DNA from: Hysterangium stoloniferum
Lineage: Eukaryota > Basidiomycota > Agaricomycetes > Hysterangiales > Hysterangiaceae
Assembly: GCA_015178975.1 (NCBI GenBank)
Contig: WHVD01000249.1
Location: 29,393-93,392, forward strand
Length of the DNA stretch: 64,000 nt
Reading direction: 5' to 3'
Shown here: piece after piece, positions 34,359-44,501 of the stretch
How positions within the stretch are numbered: position 1 is the first letter of the stretch
Layout: each line of letters opens with the position of its first letter
The notes under the pieces: generated by a model
What the model was told of the DNA's origin: nothing
The model's database searches: none
The model's input: the letters and a program-made list of their open reading frames with translations, nothing else
Translations under genes and position numbers: made by a program

Positions 34359-35379
34359 CTAACTCTCCCTTTCAAACTCCGATGCAGCCTCGAGCCAGTG
34401 CGCCTATCGATGACTTACCTAAGGATAAAAGGATCGCTCTTAACACCAACGACATCAAGATAAAATGGTCAGACCTTCCCAAATACGATGGAACTCAGTC
34501 CAAGGCATTGGATTACATCATGGATATTATGAGTCTCTCGGAGATCTCAGACTCCATGAGTACATTGTTGGGAGTCACTCTGCCAAGACGACTTACCGGC
34601 AATGCCAAGATTTGGTGGAGCACCCTAGACCGTGAACATCACACTGAATTCAGTCGATCTCACGGATCGTTTCTTGGGGGTATCGTAGAAGGATTACTTG
34701 GAACTCGTTGGCACAAATCCTTAGCTCTAGAATGGGAAGCCATGAAATTTTGACAAATCGGGCACAATCGTGAGACACCATTCATTACATTCAGTGGAGG
34801 GTCAAGCTCTATCGATTCTTATACGGGTTCCACCAAACCCGGAAGGATGAAACGTGCAGACTCATTCTGACGCTGCCCACGGAATGGCTTTACCTTCTAT
34901 AGGGACAACCTATCGACGACATCATGAGCCTGCAGACTTATGCGAACAATTTACAAGAGGCTCTGATTAATGCTTGGGTTCAAACACATCAAGAGCGTTA
35001 TCAGTTCCAAAAGCCCAGAGTCATGATCGCCGAGCAAGACGAGGTGGATCCCTGGCATGAGGAAGAACACTCTAGAGGAATCGACCCCACTAACCGAGGT
35101 CACATCCTCCTCGGTGAACTCGAGGATAAAGCCGTCCCTAGGAGATCGAACGTGAAGCAGGGTAAGAAACACGGCAAGTTCTTTTTCGAACGAAGTGACA
35201 AGAAAAGCATCGCCAAACCCCCGAAGGAGTGTTGGATTTGCGGGAGTTTAGAGGATTTCAAGATCGACTGCCCCCACGTGGGCAGGATGTCGCACTATGT
35301 CTCTATTAACAAGTGCTCCGCGCAGAACCCAATGGAGGAGGTGGAGGATCAAAGGGCTTATGAAAAAGTGCTACGTGGG

Positions 35380-36018
35380 TGTGAAGAGTCGTTAGATTCC
35401 TACCGCTCAATATACGAAGAATAGTGTTTATTCAACTACTATTAGAAAGTATTGACCGTTCAGTACAATACTGTAGATTGCTAGACTGACAGTACTAGCA
35501 AGGAGACACGCTACACATCACAAGAGCAACTGTACAGTTGCTCTTGATGGCTAGAATGAGAGAGCAAAGAGTTGACCTTTACGGTGAAACTTGTAGCTAA
35601 ATGTAAATAGATAATCAACGAGAAGCCGAATATCTGAAGTAAAGAGATAATAGCGCGAGTCGACTGTAGTGTCGACGAGCGCAAAGACCTTAGAGTGGAA
35701 CTCGACCTTCGCGGTTTGAGTCCAAAGTATGTTAGGAGACTAGAGAACGCTACCCTTATAGGTAGCTTAGATGTTACCCTTGACACCTCTCGCGATTCGA
35801 CGTCTGGGTCGTTTACGAGGTGGTGTCTGCTGGGTAAAAGATGTCTGAGATTTAGCGCCGAGAGCACCCATAGATATACACAAGACTTTGAACTAAGAAA
35901 TACGGGTATGCTCGAAATATATAGAGAGTTAGGGAAAAAGAGTAAGAACTAAATAATAAAATACTATAATATATGTATTATTCCACAGTCCAATCATGAT
36001 ATATGCATACCCTTCACA
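35380..36018 (-). mobile_element. Solo LTR, family A2, in E2
   Basis: Flanked by GTGGG on both sides (35375-35379 and 36019-36023). It sits exactly on the gag/reverse-transcriptase deletion junction of E2. Confidence 0.92.
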
Positions 36019-38451
36019 GTGGGGTATAATTTGATTCTACTGCTAGGACATAAGGTGTCTAGACTCGGCTTTTCGACCCATCAAGAAAAGGTCGCCACTA
36101 TATTAGAATTAGCTACGCCTTCTAAGATAGCAGATCTTCAACGTTTTCTAGGGATGGTTCTGTACTTCTCTGCGTACATACCATTTTACTCCTGGATGGT
36201 TGCTCCACTTTTCAACCTCTTGAAGAAAGGAGTTCATTGGAATTGGGATTCTGAACACGCCCAAGCTTTTGAGGACATCAAGGTTGCGTTGAGCTCAGCT
36301 CCAGTACTCAGACACCCCGCGAGCGGGATGCCTTATCGGTTATACACAGACGCTTCGGACTTCGCATTAGGATGTTGTCTCCAACAAATACAGAAAATGA
36401 TGCTTAAGGACCTAAAGGATACGAAAATTTATGCCCAAGCACGAGCAGCCTTCGATCAATCACGAGACGTGCCCATCTTTGTTACTCGTTATAAAACCAA
36501 AGAGCCGGAATTTACCTGGATAGATTCCTGGGCCGCAGATTTTGACGACACCAATGTCACGGTCAAATGTGTTATTGCCTATTGGAGCCGTACGCTCAAG
36601 AAAGCAGAATGTAACTATTCAGCCACAGAGCGAGAAGCGTTAGCCGCTAAAGAAGGATTAGTCCATTTCCAGACTTCCTCGAGTACCAGACTATGCTAGC
36701 CCCGTGAGAGATGACCTTTTACTGATTGTAGCAGATTCTCATAACCGGAATGACGATGAGACGTTATGGGAGAACAAACCAGTGGAAAAGGCCGTCTTTC
36801 TCACTCATCATGAGTTAGTCGAACCAGTCGGAACCATGGAAGAGATCCCCCAACGAAATGGGACTTGCACAACCTCCCTAGAAACAATGAAACCGATGAA
36901 GCGAATTTTACTCTCTCGAATCCACAATTGCTTATAGAGATCGACGAAAATTACGCTAAGGAATTTCATGATGGATACCAGAAAGACCCTGCCTTCAGAA
37001 ATTATTATGCCACCGATCCCATTTCTCCAAACATGGTAACTACTCCTTCACATTATTTCATCGGCAAGAATAAGCTATTGTTCTTTCGAGATTCGGACTG
37101 GAAAAGTCGAATCTGCATTCCTAGCAGCATGACGACAACCATACTCAAGCTGATACATGATAATCCCTTCGAAGGAGCTCATGCAGGCGGCCACAGGCTC
37201 TTTAATCTGATGAAAGACCGTTTCTTCTGGCCGAGGATGTTGCATGCCTGCGTGGCGTACGCTCGCAGCTGCAACATTTGCCAGAAAACTAAAATCGATC
37301 ATTCCACTCGACAAGGAGCTCTTCAACCTGTGGATGTACCCCTAAGGCCGTTTGAGGTTGTCTCGATGGACCTGATTACCAGTTTGCCTCCTTCTACAGA
37401 GGGTGGTTATTCAGCCATCTTCATCGCTGTGGATAAACTCACTCGTTTCTTAATTTGTGAACCCACCACTTCAGATCTATCCACAGAAGGATTCGCGTGA
37501 ATCTTCGTGAATAAGGTAGCCACTCCTTTCGGCCTACCTTCAAGGATAATCTGTGATTGAGATAAGAGGTGGACCTGTAGGTTCTGGAGAGAGGTCTGCA
37601 AGGTATACAGAAGTGCCCTTGCGGTATCCTTGTCCCACCATCCTCAGACCGATGGTCAAACAGAGAATGCCAATGCTATCATGGAGCAAATGCTCAGAGC
37701 GTACTGCACCTCTTTGAAGGAGGAATGGTCTAAATGGACTCAAGTAGTGGCTCATACCTACAATTCAACAGTTCAAAGCTCAACAAGCTATGCGCTGGCC
37801 TTTTTACTGATGGGCTACTTACCAAGAGGAATGTCTAGCTGTCTAGGAGGGGACGACCCTGTGGTTCCCAGAGAATTATCGGATAGCCCCGTAGCCGACC
37901 AATGGATCTTAGAATTGGAAAACCACCGACAAGTGGTGCGGGATTCGATTGCACGAGCACAAGAAACCCAAGCTCGTAGCTACAATAAGAGGCGGAGATT
38001 GGTAGAAGATATCTCAGAGGGAGATTATGTTTTGATTAATCCCCATTCCCTTGAGCTTGTCGAAGCCAAGGGACCTGGAAGGAAACTTATACAAAGACGG
38101 ATAGGGCCGTTCGAAGTCTTGGAGAAGATCAATCCTCAAGTCTTCCGACTCCGCATTCCCTCGGAATATCAATTACACCCAGTGATTAATCGAGACCATC
38201 TTAAAAAGTACCATCTCTCCCCTAAGGAATTCAGATCCAGGGAGCTACTCGAGAATCCTCGAGAACTCAATCATAACGACAAGGAGTACAAAGTAGAAGC
38301 TATAGTAGGGCACAAAAAGCATCGAAATCGACTCCTTTTCCAGGTTCGATGGAAAGGATATGGACCAGAGGAGGACACCTGGTTAAACGGCAATGACCTT
38401 CGTAACGCTCCTGCTCGTCTTAGAGCTTACAAGACTATTTATCGAATCTAA
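36019..38451 (+). pseudogene. E2 pol pseudogene (RT end, RNase H, integrase, chromodomain)
   Basis: Starts inside the thumb part of reverse transcriptase (LLLGHKVSRLGFSTHQEK). RNase H has YRLYTDASDFALGCCLQQ and SATEREALAAKEG but lacks about 190 bp near 36675. Integrase has the zinc-binding region (HDNPFEGAHAGG, then CNICQKTK), MDLIT, and HHPQTDGQTEN of the DDE core. A C-terminal chromodomain (LLFQVRWKGYGPEEDTWL) ends with a stop after TIYRI. TGA codons at 37498 and 37558 stand where the element A copy has CGA and CGG. Chromodomain integrases direct Ty3 chromoviruses to chromatin, which fits this family. Confidence 0.88.
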
Positions 38452-38645
38452 TGATCATTTCACTTCCTTACGACGACAACACTGTTTATTTACTTCTAGC
38501 GCTACCCCCCACTTTCATCCCCCTCGGCCTTTCACCTCAATAACCAAGCGGAGTTTGAAATTAATATAAAATACGTAAATTCGCTAAAGAAAATTTTATT
38601 CCCCCTATCTCTTCCCTCCACATCAACCTCTCAAATCAGTACACT

Positions 38646-39206
38646 ATGTCACAGGAGCAATGACCCAAACCCAAGTTCCCCAACTTCAAAAGAATACTGC
38701 AACCTCAACCGATTAATACCTCTACCACACTGTCTCATACTGAACAGGTCAAGCACTCCACGAGTAATTCTGGAATGCCTTTGCCAATACCCTCTGCTGC
38801 GCAGGGTGACATGATGGGAACGTCCACCAGCTCAGGGAACGGAACCGTCTTTACTCCATACGCTCCTCTCCCCAGACCCTGATTTCCCAATTTTAAAAGA
38901 ATACCTCGACCTCAATCTACAGTTCCTCCTTCCCCACCACCTCGAACAGAAACTGTCAAGTGCGTAGAGGAGACCTCATCTTCTACGAACCCTACGCGGA
39001 CGGACTCCATTTCAAAAACTACACCATGGTCCTCTAATACTTGGGGGGCTCCCTCGGGAACATGGAGCGAAACCCCACCACCTTCTCGTAGTATTTTCCC
39101 TTCTACCGAAGAGGAGATCAAAAGGAAACAGCAGTCCGAGACTTTCTCTGCACTGGTCCAGGAGGAATTGAAAATGCTTAAACGGAAAAGGAGAGAGGAG
39201 TACTTG
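38646..39206 (+). pseudogene. E2 third ORF (ORF3), N-terminal part
   Basis: Begins MSQEQ about 195 bp after the chromodomain stop and shows the FPNFKRI and ATPWSSNTWGAP motifs also present in the minus-strand copy at 41767-39850. It has an early TGA and is cut by the LTR at 39207 within an Arg/Lys-rich segment (KRKRREEYL). Confidence 0.7.
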
Positions 39207-39849
39207 TGTGAAGAGTGGTGGATTCTGACCGCTCAATATACGAAGAATAGTGTTTATTCAACTACTATTAGAGAGTATTGACCGTCAGTACAATACTATA
39301 GACTACTAGACTGTTAGTACTAGTATAAGAACGCACTACACGCCTCAAGAGCAACTGTATAGTTGCTCGTGATGGCTTAGAACAGTAAGATAATGAGTTG
39401 ACCTTTTACGGTACAACTAGTAGCTAGAAATAAGTAAGATACTCAGCTAAAGACTGAGTATCTAGGATAGAGTAATAGTAGCGCGAGTCGACTACAATGT
39501 CGACGAGCGCAAAGTCTTGAAAGTGGAACTCGACCTTAGCGGTTCGAGTCCAAAAGGCTATTAGTAGACTAGAGAATGCTACCCTTATGGTAGCTGAGAT
39601 AACACCCTTGACACCTCTCACTATTCGACGTCTGAGTCGTTACGAGGTGGTGTCTGCTGGGTAAATGTTGTCTGTCTCTTTTGGCGCCGAGAGCGCCCAT
39701 ATGTATACACAAAGCTTCGAACTACAAAATCAAGGTGTGCTCAAAATATAGAAAGAATATAAAGAAAGAAAATAAAAGGTAAATAATAAAGTACTATAAT
39801 CCAGTTATTATTCCTTAGTCCAGGTATGCATATATGCATACCCTTTACA
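39207..39849 (-). mobile_element. LTR, family A1, at a rearrangement junction
   Basis: A complete 643-bp LTR (TGTAAAGGG to CTTCACA in sense). The flanks do not match (ACTTG and ATGAG). Left of it is E2 ORF3 on the plus strand; right of it is E3 ORF3 on the minus strand. Confidence 0.88.
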
Positions 39850-41767
39850 ATGAGAGACCCGCTATACCCCTGAATATGCCCTTTAAGAAGGGGGTGCCGC
39901 AGGGTTGGTCCCAATCACGTTAATGTGCGTCCCACAGTGAAGATATTGGAGGGGTAATTAATGGATACACACATCCAACTTGACTGGAAGGAACGAGAGG
40001 GGCCAGCCGTATCCTGAGAGTGGAAGAGAGAGGGCGGCTGCGGCGGGGGGCTGCGAATGGGGTGGGCCGGGGGAGGGTCAATGACAAGGGGCCCGTTGGC
40101 CTGAATATCAGTTTTTCGCTTTTTCGCTTAAGGGGGGAGGCTCCTCGAAGACTTCCATTGCCGGGGGGGGGTTCCTTGGAGACTTCTGTGGCTGAGAGAG
40201 GCACCTCGAGGACGTCCTCCATAGGTGTTGTGAGAACTTCTGAGATAGGGTGATCAACGTCCATTAATGTAATGTTAGGATGTTGAATGGGGCTCCCCAG
40301 AGAAACGCAAGGGGAGTAGGGAGAGGCGGGCAGTGGACTCCATGCTGTCGAGGAAATAAGGGGAGTGTCCGACACCGTAGGGAGCAATGGCGTCAGAGTA
40401 GAGTGGGAGGTAATGAGAGGGTCAGGTGATGTGCGGAGGGGTGGGATCAGCCGTGGTGCTGGAGAAAGCTTGGATGCGGGTGAGGACGGTGATATAAGGG
40501 AATGTCCCGCGAAGGGGAGGGGTAATGGTATAGGGGGGAGAGAAGGCAGGTCGGTGGATGGTACAAGACCTCCCGGTAACTCTGAAAAGGGTGTAAAGTG
40601 TTGGAGTGGGGGTGCGGAAGAGACAGGTGGAGGTGAGGGGAGGTGAGTGGAGCTGAATGGCATTGCAGAGTCGGCTGGACGATACCCCCTCCAAACTCGG
40701 ACGGAAGTCGGCAGCTTTCGTCATTGGTTAGGATCACTCGTGAAGAAGTGAATGGTGTCAGGGAGTAGGAAACCTTCATGGCAGTCAGAACCGAGGTACT
40801 TGCTGTCGTAGGCAGGGTAGCGCGATTGGTCGTCCTCCGAGTCAGATGAAAGATCACTGGGCCCCATCCGGTAGGTCCATTCCTGAGGTCCACGTTGTGA
40901 AGGGGGTCTGGGAGGTAGTGCAACTCTGTCCCCACGTCACAATGAAATGCTTTGTAGTTTGATCCTTCGTATTTTGTCCCAATCGTAGAAGGTGACCCCG
41001 TCTTTTCCTTTCCTACTTTTCTGTCCCACACTCCGAACGCATGGCGTGCCCCCATCGCTGCAATCCGTTTCAGCGAAATCTGTCCATTTATGACCCCAAG
41101 GGGGAGTGATGGTTGAAGGATTGTTGTGCCCTTCCAGTCTCCTCCATTTCTGCCGTGTCCGCCTTGAAGGGACGTTATCCCTAGCCCCCATCCTCCGCTG
41201 TCCTTCTAAGTACTCCTCTCTCCTCTTCCATTTAAGCATTTTCAATTCCTCCTGGACCTGTGCAGAGAAAGCCTCGGACTGCTGTTTCTTTTTGATCTCC
41301 TCTTCAGTAGAAGGGAAAATACTACGAGAAGGTGGTGGGGTTTCACTCCATGTTCCCAAGGGAGCCCCCCAAGTATTAGAGGACCAGGGTGTAGCTTTTG
41401 AAATAGAGTCCGTCTGCATAGGGTATGTGGACGATGAGGTCTCCTCCACACGCTCAACAGTTTCTGTTCGAGGTGGTGGGGAAGGAGGGACTGTTGTTTG
41501 AGGTCGAGGTATTCTTTTAAAGTTGGGAAATTAGGGTCTGGGAAGAGGAGTGTATGGAGTAAAAACAGTTCCGTTCCCCGAGTTGGTGGACATCCCCACC
41601 ATGTTGTCCTGCACAGCGGAGGGTATTGACGAAGGTGGTCCAGAATTACCTGTGGAGTGCTCGACTTGTTCAGTACGAGATGGTGTGGTAGACATATTAA
41701 TAGGTTGGGGTCGTGGTATTCTTTTGAAGTTGGGGAACTTGGGTTTGGGTTGTTGCTCCTGCGACAT
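39850..41767 (-). pseudogene. E3 third ORF (ORF3)
   Basis: Starts at 41767 (MSQEQQPKPKFPNFKRIPRP). In order it has an Arg/Lys-rich helix near 41200, the block KWTDFAETDCSDGG near 41080, FYDWDKIRRIKLQ near 40960, CHEGFLLP and TSDPNQ near 40760, a long Pro/Ser-rich region, and SPYSPCVSLGSPIQ near 40290. Comparison with element A suggests the end continues in another frame (LKGIFRGIAGLSL) up to the LTR at 39849. Several stops and frameshifts break it. The function is unknown; I see no signal peptide, membrane segment or enzyme motif. Confidence 0.72.
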
Positions 41768-41961
41768 AGTGTACTGATTTGAGAGGTTGACGTGGAGGGA
41801 AGAGATAGGGGGAAGAAAATTTCCTTTAGTGGATTTACGTATTTTATATTAATTTCAAGCCCCGCTCAGTTATTGAGGTGAAAGGCCGAGGGGGATGAAA
41901 GTGGGGGGTAAAGTTAGAAGTAAATAAACAGTGTTGTCGTCGTAAGAATGTGAAATGATCA

Positions 41962-42864
41962 TTAGATTCGATAAATAGTCTTGTAAGCTCTAAGAAGAGC
42001 GGGAGCATTACGAAGGTCATTGCCGTTTAACCAGGTGTCCTCCTCCGGTCCATATCCTTTCCATCGAACTTGGAAAAGGAGTCGATTTCAATGCTTTTTG
42101 TGCCCTACTATAGCTTCTACTTTGTACTCCTCATCGTTATGATTGAGTTTTCGAGGATTCTTGAGTAGCTCCCTGGATCCAAATTCCTTAGGGGAGAGAT
42201 GATACTTTTTAAGATGGTATTGATTAATCACTGGGTGTAATTGATATTCCGAGGGAATGTGGAGTCAAAAGACTTGAGGATTTATCTTCTCCAAGACTTC
42301 GAACGGCCCTATCCATCTTTGTATAAGTTTCCTTCCGGGTCCCTTGGCTTCGACGAGCTCGAGAGAATGGGGATTGATCAGAATGTAATCTCCCTCTGAG
42401 ATATCTTCCACCAATCTCCGTTTCTTATTGTAGCTGCGAGCTTGTGTTTCTTGTGCTCACACAATCGAATCCTGTGCCACTTGTCGATGGTTTTCCAATT
42501 CTAAGATCCATTGGTCAGCTACGGGGCTATCCGATAATTCTCTGGGAACCACGGGGTCATCCCCTCCTAGAGAGCGAGACATTCCTCTTGGTAAGTAGCC
42601 CATTAGCAAAAAGGCCAGTGCATAGGTCATTGAGCTTTGAACCATTGAGTTGTAGGTATGAGCCACTACTTGAGTCCATTTAGACCATTCCTCCTTCAAA
42701 GAAGTGCAGTACGCTCCGAGCATTTGCTCCACAATAGCATTGGCGTTCTCCATTTGACTGTCAGTTTGAGGATGATGGGACGAGGATACTGCGAGGGCAC
42801 TTCCATATACCTTGCAGACCTCTCTCCAGAACCTACAGGTCCACCTCTTGTCTCGATCACAGAT
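41962..42864 (-). pseudogene. E3 integrase C-terminus and chromodomain
   Basis: Contains CDRDKRWTCRFWREVCKVYG, HHPQTDSQMENANAI, the MGYLPRGMS motif and the chromodomain (LLFQVRWKGYGPEEDTWL). The stop is at 41962-41964. A TGA near 42459 replaces the Arg codon found in E2. Confidence 0.85.
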
Positions 42865-43507
42865 TGTAAAGGGTATGCATATATGCATACCTGGACTAAG
42901 GAATAATAACTAGATTATAGTACTTTATTATTTACCTTTTATTTTCTTTCTTTATATTCTTTCTATATTTCGAGCACACCTTGATTTTGTAGTTCGAAGC
43001 TTTGTGTATACGTATGGGCGCTCTCGGCGCCAAAAGAGACAGACAACTTTTACCCAGCAGACACCACCTCGTAATGACTCAGACGTCGAATAGCGAGAGG
43101 TGTCAAGGGTAGTATATCAGCTACCATAAGGGTAGCATTCTCTAGTCTACTAATAGCCTTTTGGACTCGAACCGCTAAGGTCGAGTTCCACTTTCAAGAC
43201 TTTGCGCTCGTCGACATTGTAGTCAACTCGCGCTACTATTACTCTATCCTAGATACTCAGTCTTTAGCTGAGTATCTTACTTATTTCTAGCTACTAGTTG
43301 TACCGTAAAAGGTCAACTCATTATCTTGCTGTTCTAAGCCATCACGAGCAACTATACAGTTGCTCTTGAGGCGTGTAGTGCGTTCTTATACTAGTACTAA
43401 CAGTCTAGTAGTCTATAGTATTGTACTGACGGTCAATACTCTCTAATAGTAGTTGAATAAACACTATTCTTCGTATATTGAGCGGTCAGAATCCACCACT
43501 CTTCACA
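42865..43507 (+). mobile_element. 5' LTR (family A1) of element A
   Basis: Runs from TGTAAAGGGTATGCATATATG to CTTCACA, 643 bp, followed by primer-binding site and gag. It contains at least ten short inverted repeats, including a perfect 20-nt palindrome at its start and hairpins at 43163-43189, 43210-43227, 43252-43276, 43297-43317, 43346-43365, 43390-43409 and 43418-43439. Confidence 0.92.
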
Positions 43508-43508
43508 G

Positions 43509-43526
43509 TGGTGATCCGGGCTGGAC
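43509..43526 (+). other. Primer-binding site, element A
   Basis: TGGTGATCCGGGCTGGAC, one base after the LTR. Confidence 0.8.
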
Positions 43527-43863
43527 CGTTCTTTTCCTACGAGGAAAAACTTATTATTTGACTACTAAGACCTGAACACGCGAATGACTACGGGCAAGAA
43601 TCAAACAGCTAGGCCTTCATCAACGCCGGGTAGCTCCATGCCTTGTCAAAAATCTTTTAACCTAGAACCACCCCGTAACGTCACCCTGAGGAAGTCTTCG
43701 TCGACTTTTCAAGGATCAGCTCCAACGGAGGATTCCCCTGGAGTAGTAGCTAGATCGTCTACGAACATTCCCCAGCTTCCTCCAGGATCACCTCCTCCAG
43801 AGGATTCTCCCGGAGTAGTAGCTGGATCGTCAATGAACATTCCCCCCAATCCACCTGAGGAAC

Positions 43864-44501
43864 TGTGAAGGGTATGCATATATCATGATTGGACTGTGGA
43901 ATAATACATATATTATAGTATTATATTATTTAGTTCTTACTCTTTTTCCCTAACTCTCTAGATCTTCGAGCATACCCGTATTTCTTAGTTCGAAGTCTTG
44001 TGTATATCTATGGGCGCTCTCAGCGCTAAAGACAGACAACTTTTTACCCAGCAGACACCACTTCGTAACGACTCAGACGTCGAATAGCGAGAGGTGTCAA
44101 GGGTAGTATCTCAGCTACCATAAGGGTAGCATTCTCTAGTCTACTAATAGCCTTTTGGACTCGAACCGCTAAGGTTGAGTTCCGCTTTCAAGACTTTGCG
44201 CTTGTCGACACCGTAGTCGACTCACACTACTAATACTCTATCCTAGACACTCAGTCTTTAGCTGAGTATCTTTCTTATTTTTAGCTACTAGTTGTACCGT
44301 AAAAGGTCAACTCATTATCTTACTGTTCTAAGCCGTCACGAGCAACTATACAGTTGCTCTTGAGGCGTGCAGTGCGTTCTTATACTAGTACTAACAGTCT
44401 AGTAGTCTATAGTATTGTACTGACGGTCAATACTCTCTAATAGTAGTTGAATAAGCACTATTCTTCGTATATAGAGTGGTCAGAATCCACCACTCTTCAC
44501 A
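43864..44501 (+). mobile_element. Solo LTR, family A2, in element A gag
   Basis: Flanked by GGAAC on both sides (43859-43863 and 44502-44506). The gag frame rejoins perfectly (PPEERSLLEQLDTPG, as in element F). Confidence 0.94.

Larger units (their letters stand above)
28630..35379 (+). pseudogene. E2 gag pseudogene, split by NA1
   Basis: Starts at 28630 (MTTGKNQTSRPS). The N-terminal Gag domain (LSFLPRQVILKQF, VAVWLGRYQAIL, VLLGGDHIVPKV) is followed by a proline/serine-rich linker ending at 30078. The frame resumes at 34359 with the capsid-like domain (KIKWSDLPKYDGTQSKALDY) and a CCHC knuckle CWICGSLEDFKIDC near 35230. Here His is replaced by Asp compared with relatives, so the knuckle is probably dead. 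TGA codons at 29137 and 34751 stand where relatives have CGA. Confidence 0.87.
27922..39206 (+). mobile_element. Ty3/gypsy element E2, internally deleted, plus strand
   Basis: Contains a 5' LTR, gag, the end of reverse transcriptase, RNase H, integrase, chromodomain and the start of a third ORF, where it is cut at 39206 by an LTR in the opposite orientation. Two younger insertions lie inside: the 4.3 kb element NA1 (30079-34358) and a solo LTR A2 (35380-36018). Protease and most of reverse transcriptase are deleted. No 3' LTR is present. Confidence 0.88.
39850..42864 (-). mobile_element. Ty3/gypsy fragment E3, minus strand
   Basis: Minus-strand end of integrase, chromodomain and ORF3 of a relative very close to E2. 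It is cut at 42864 in the ICD|RDKRW motif of integrase by the 5' LTR of element A and at 39850 inside ORF3 by an LTR A1. Confidence 0.88.

Noticed and set aside
39920-40646. Plus-strand glycine/arginine-rich frames opposite ORF3
   Set aside because: Shadow frames of the Pro/Ser-rich minus-strand ORF3.
43130-43440. Regularly spaced inverted repeats resembling a CRISPR array or tRNA cluster
   Set aside because: There is no constant repeat with unique spacers, each stem differs, no tRNA fold or anticodon arm can be drawn, and the unit is an LTR.
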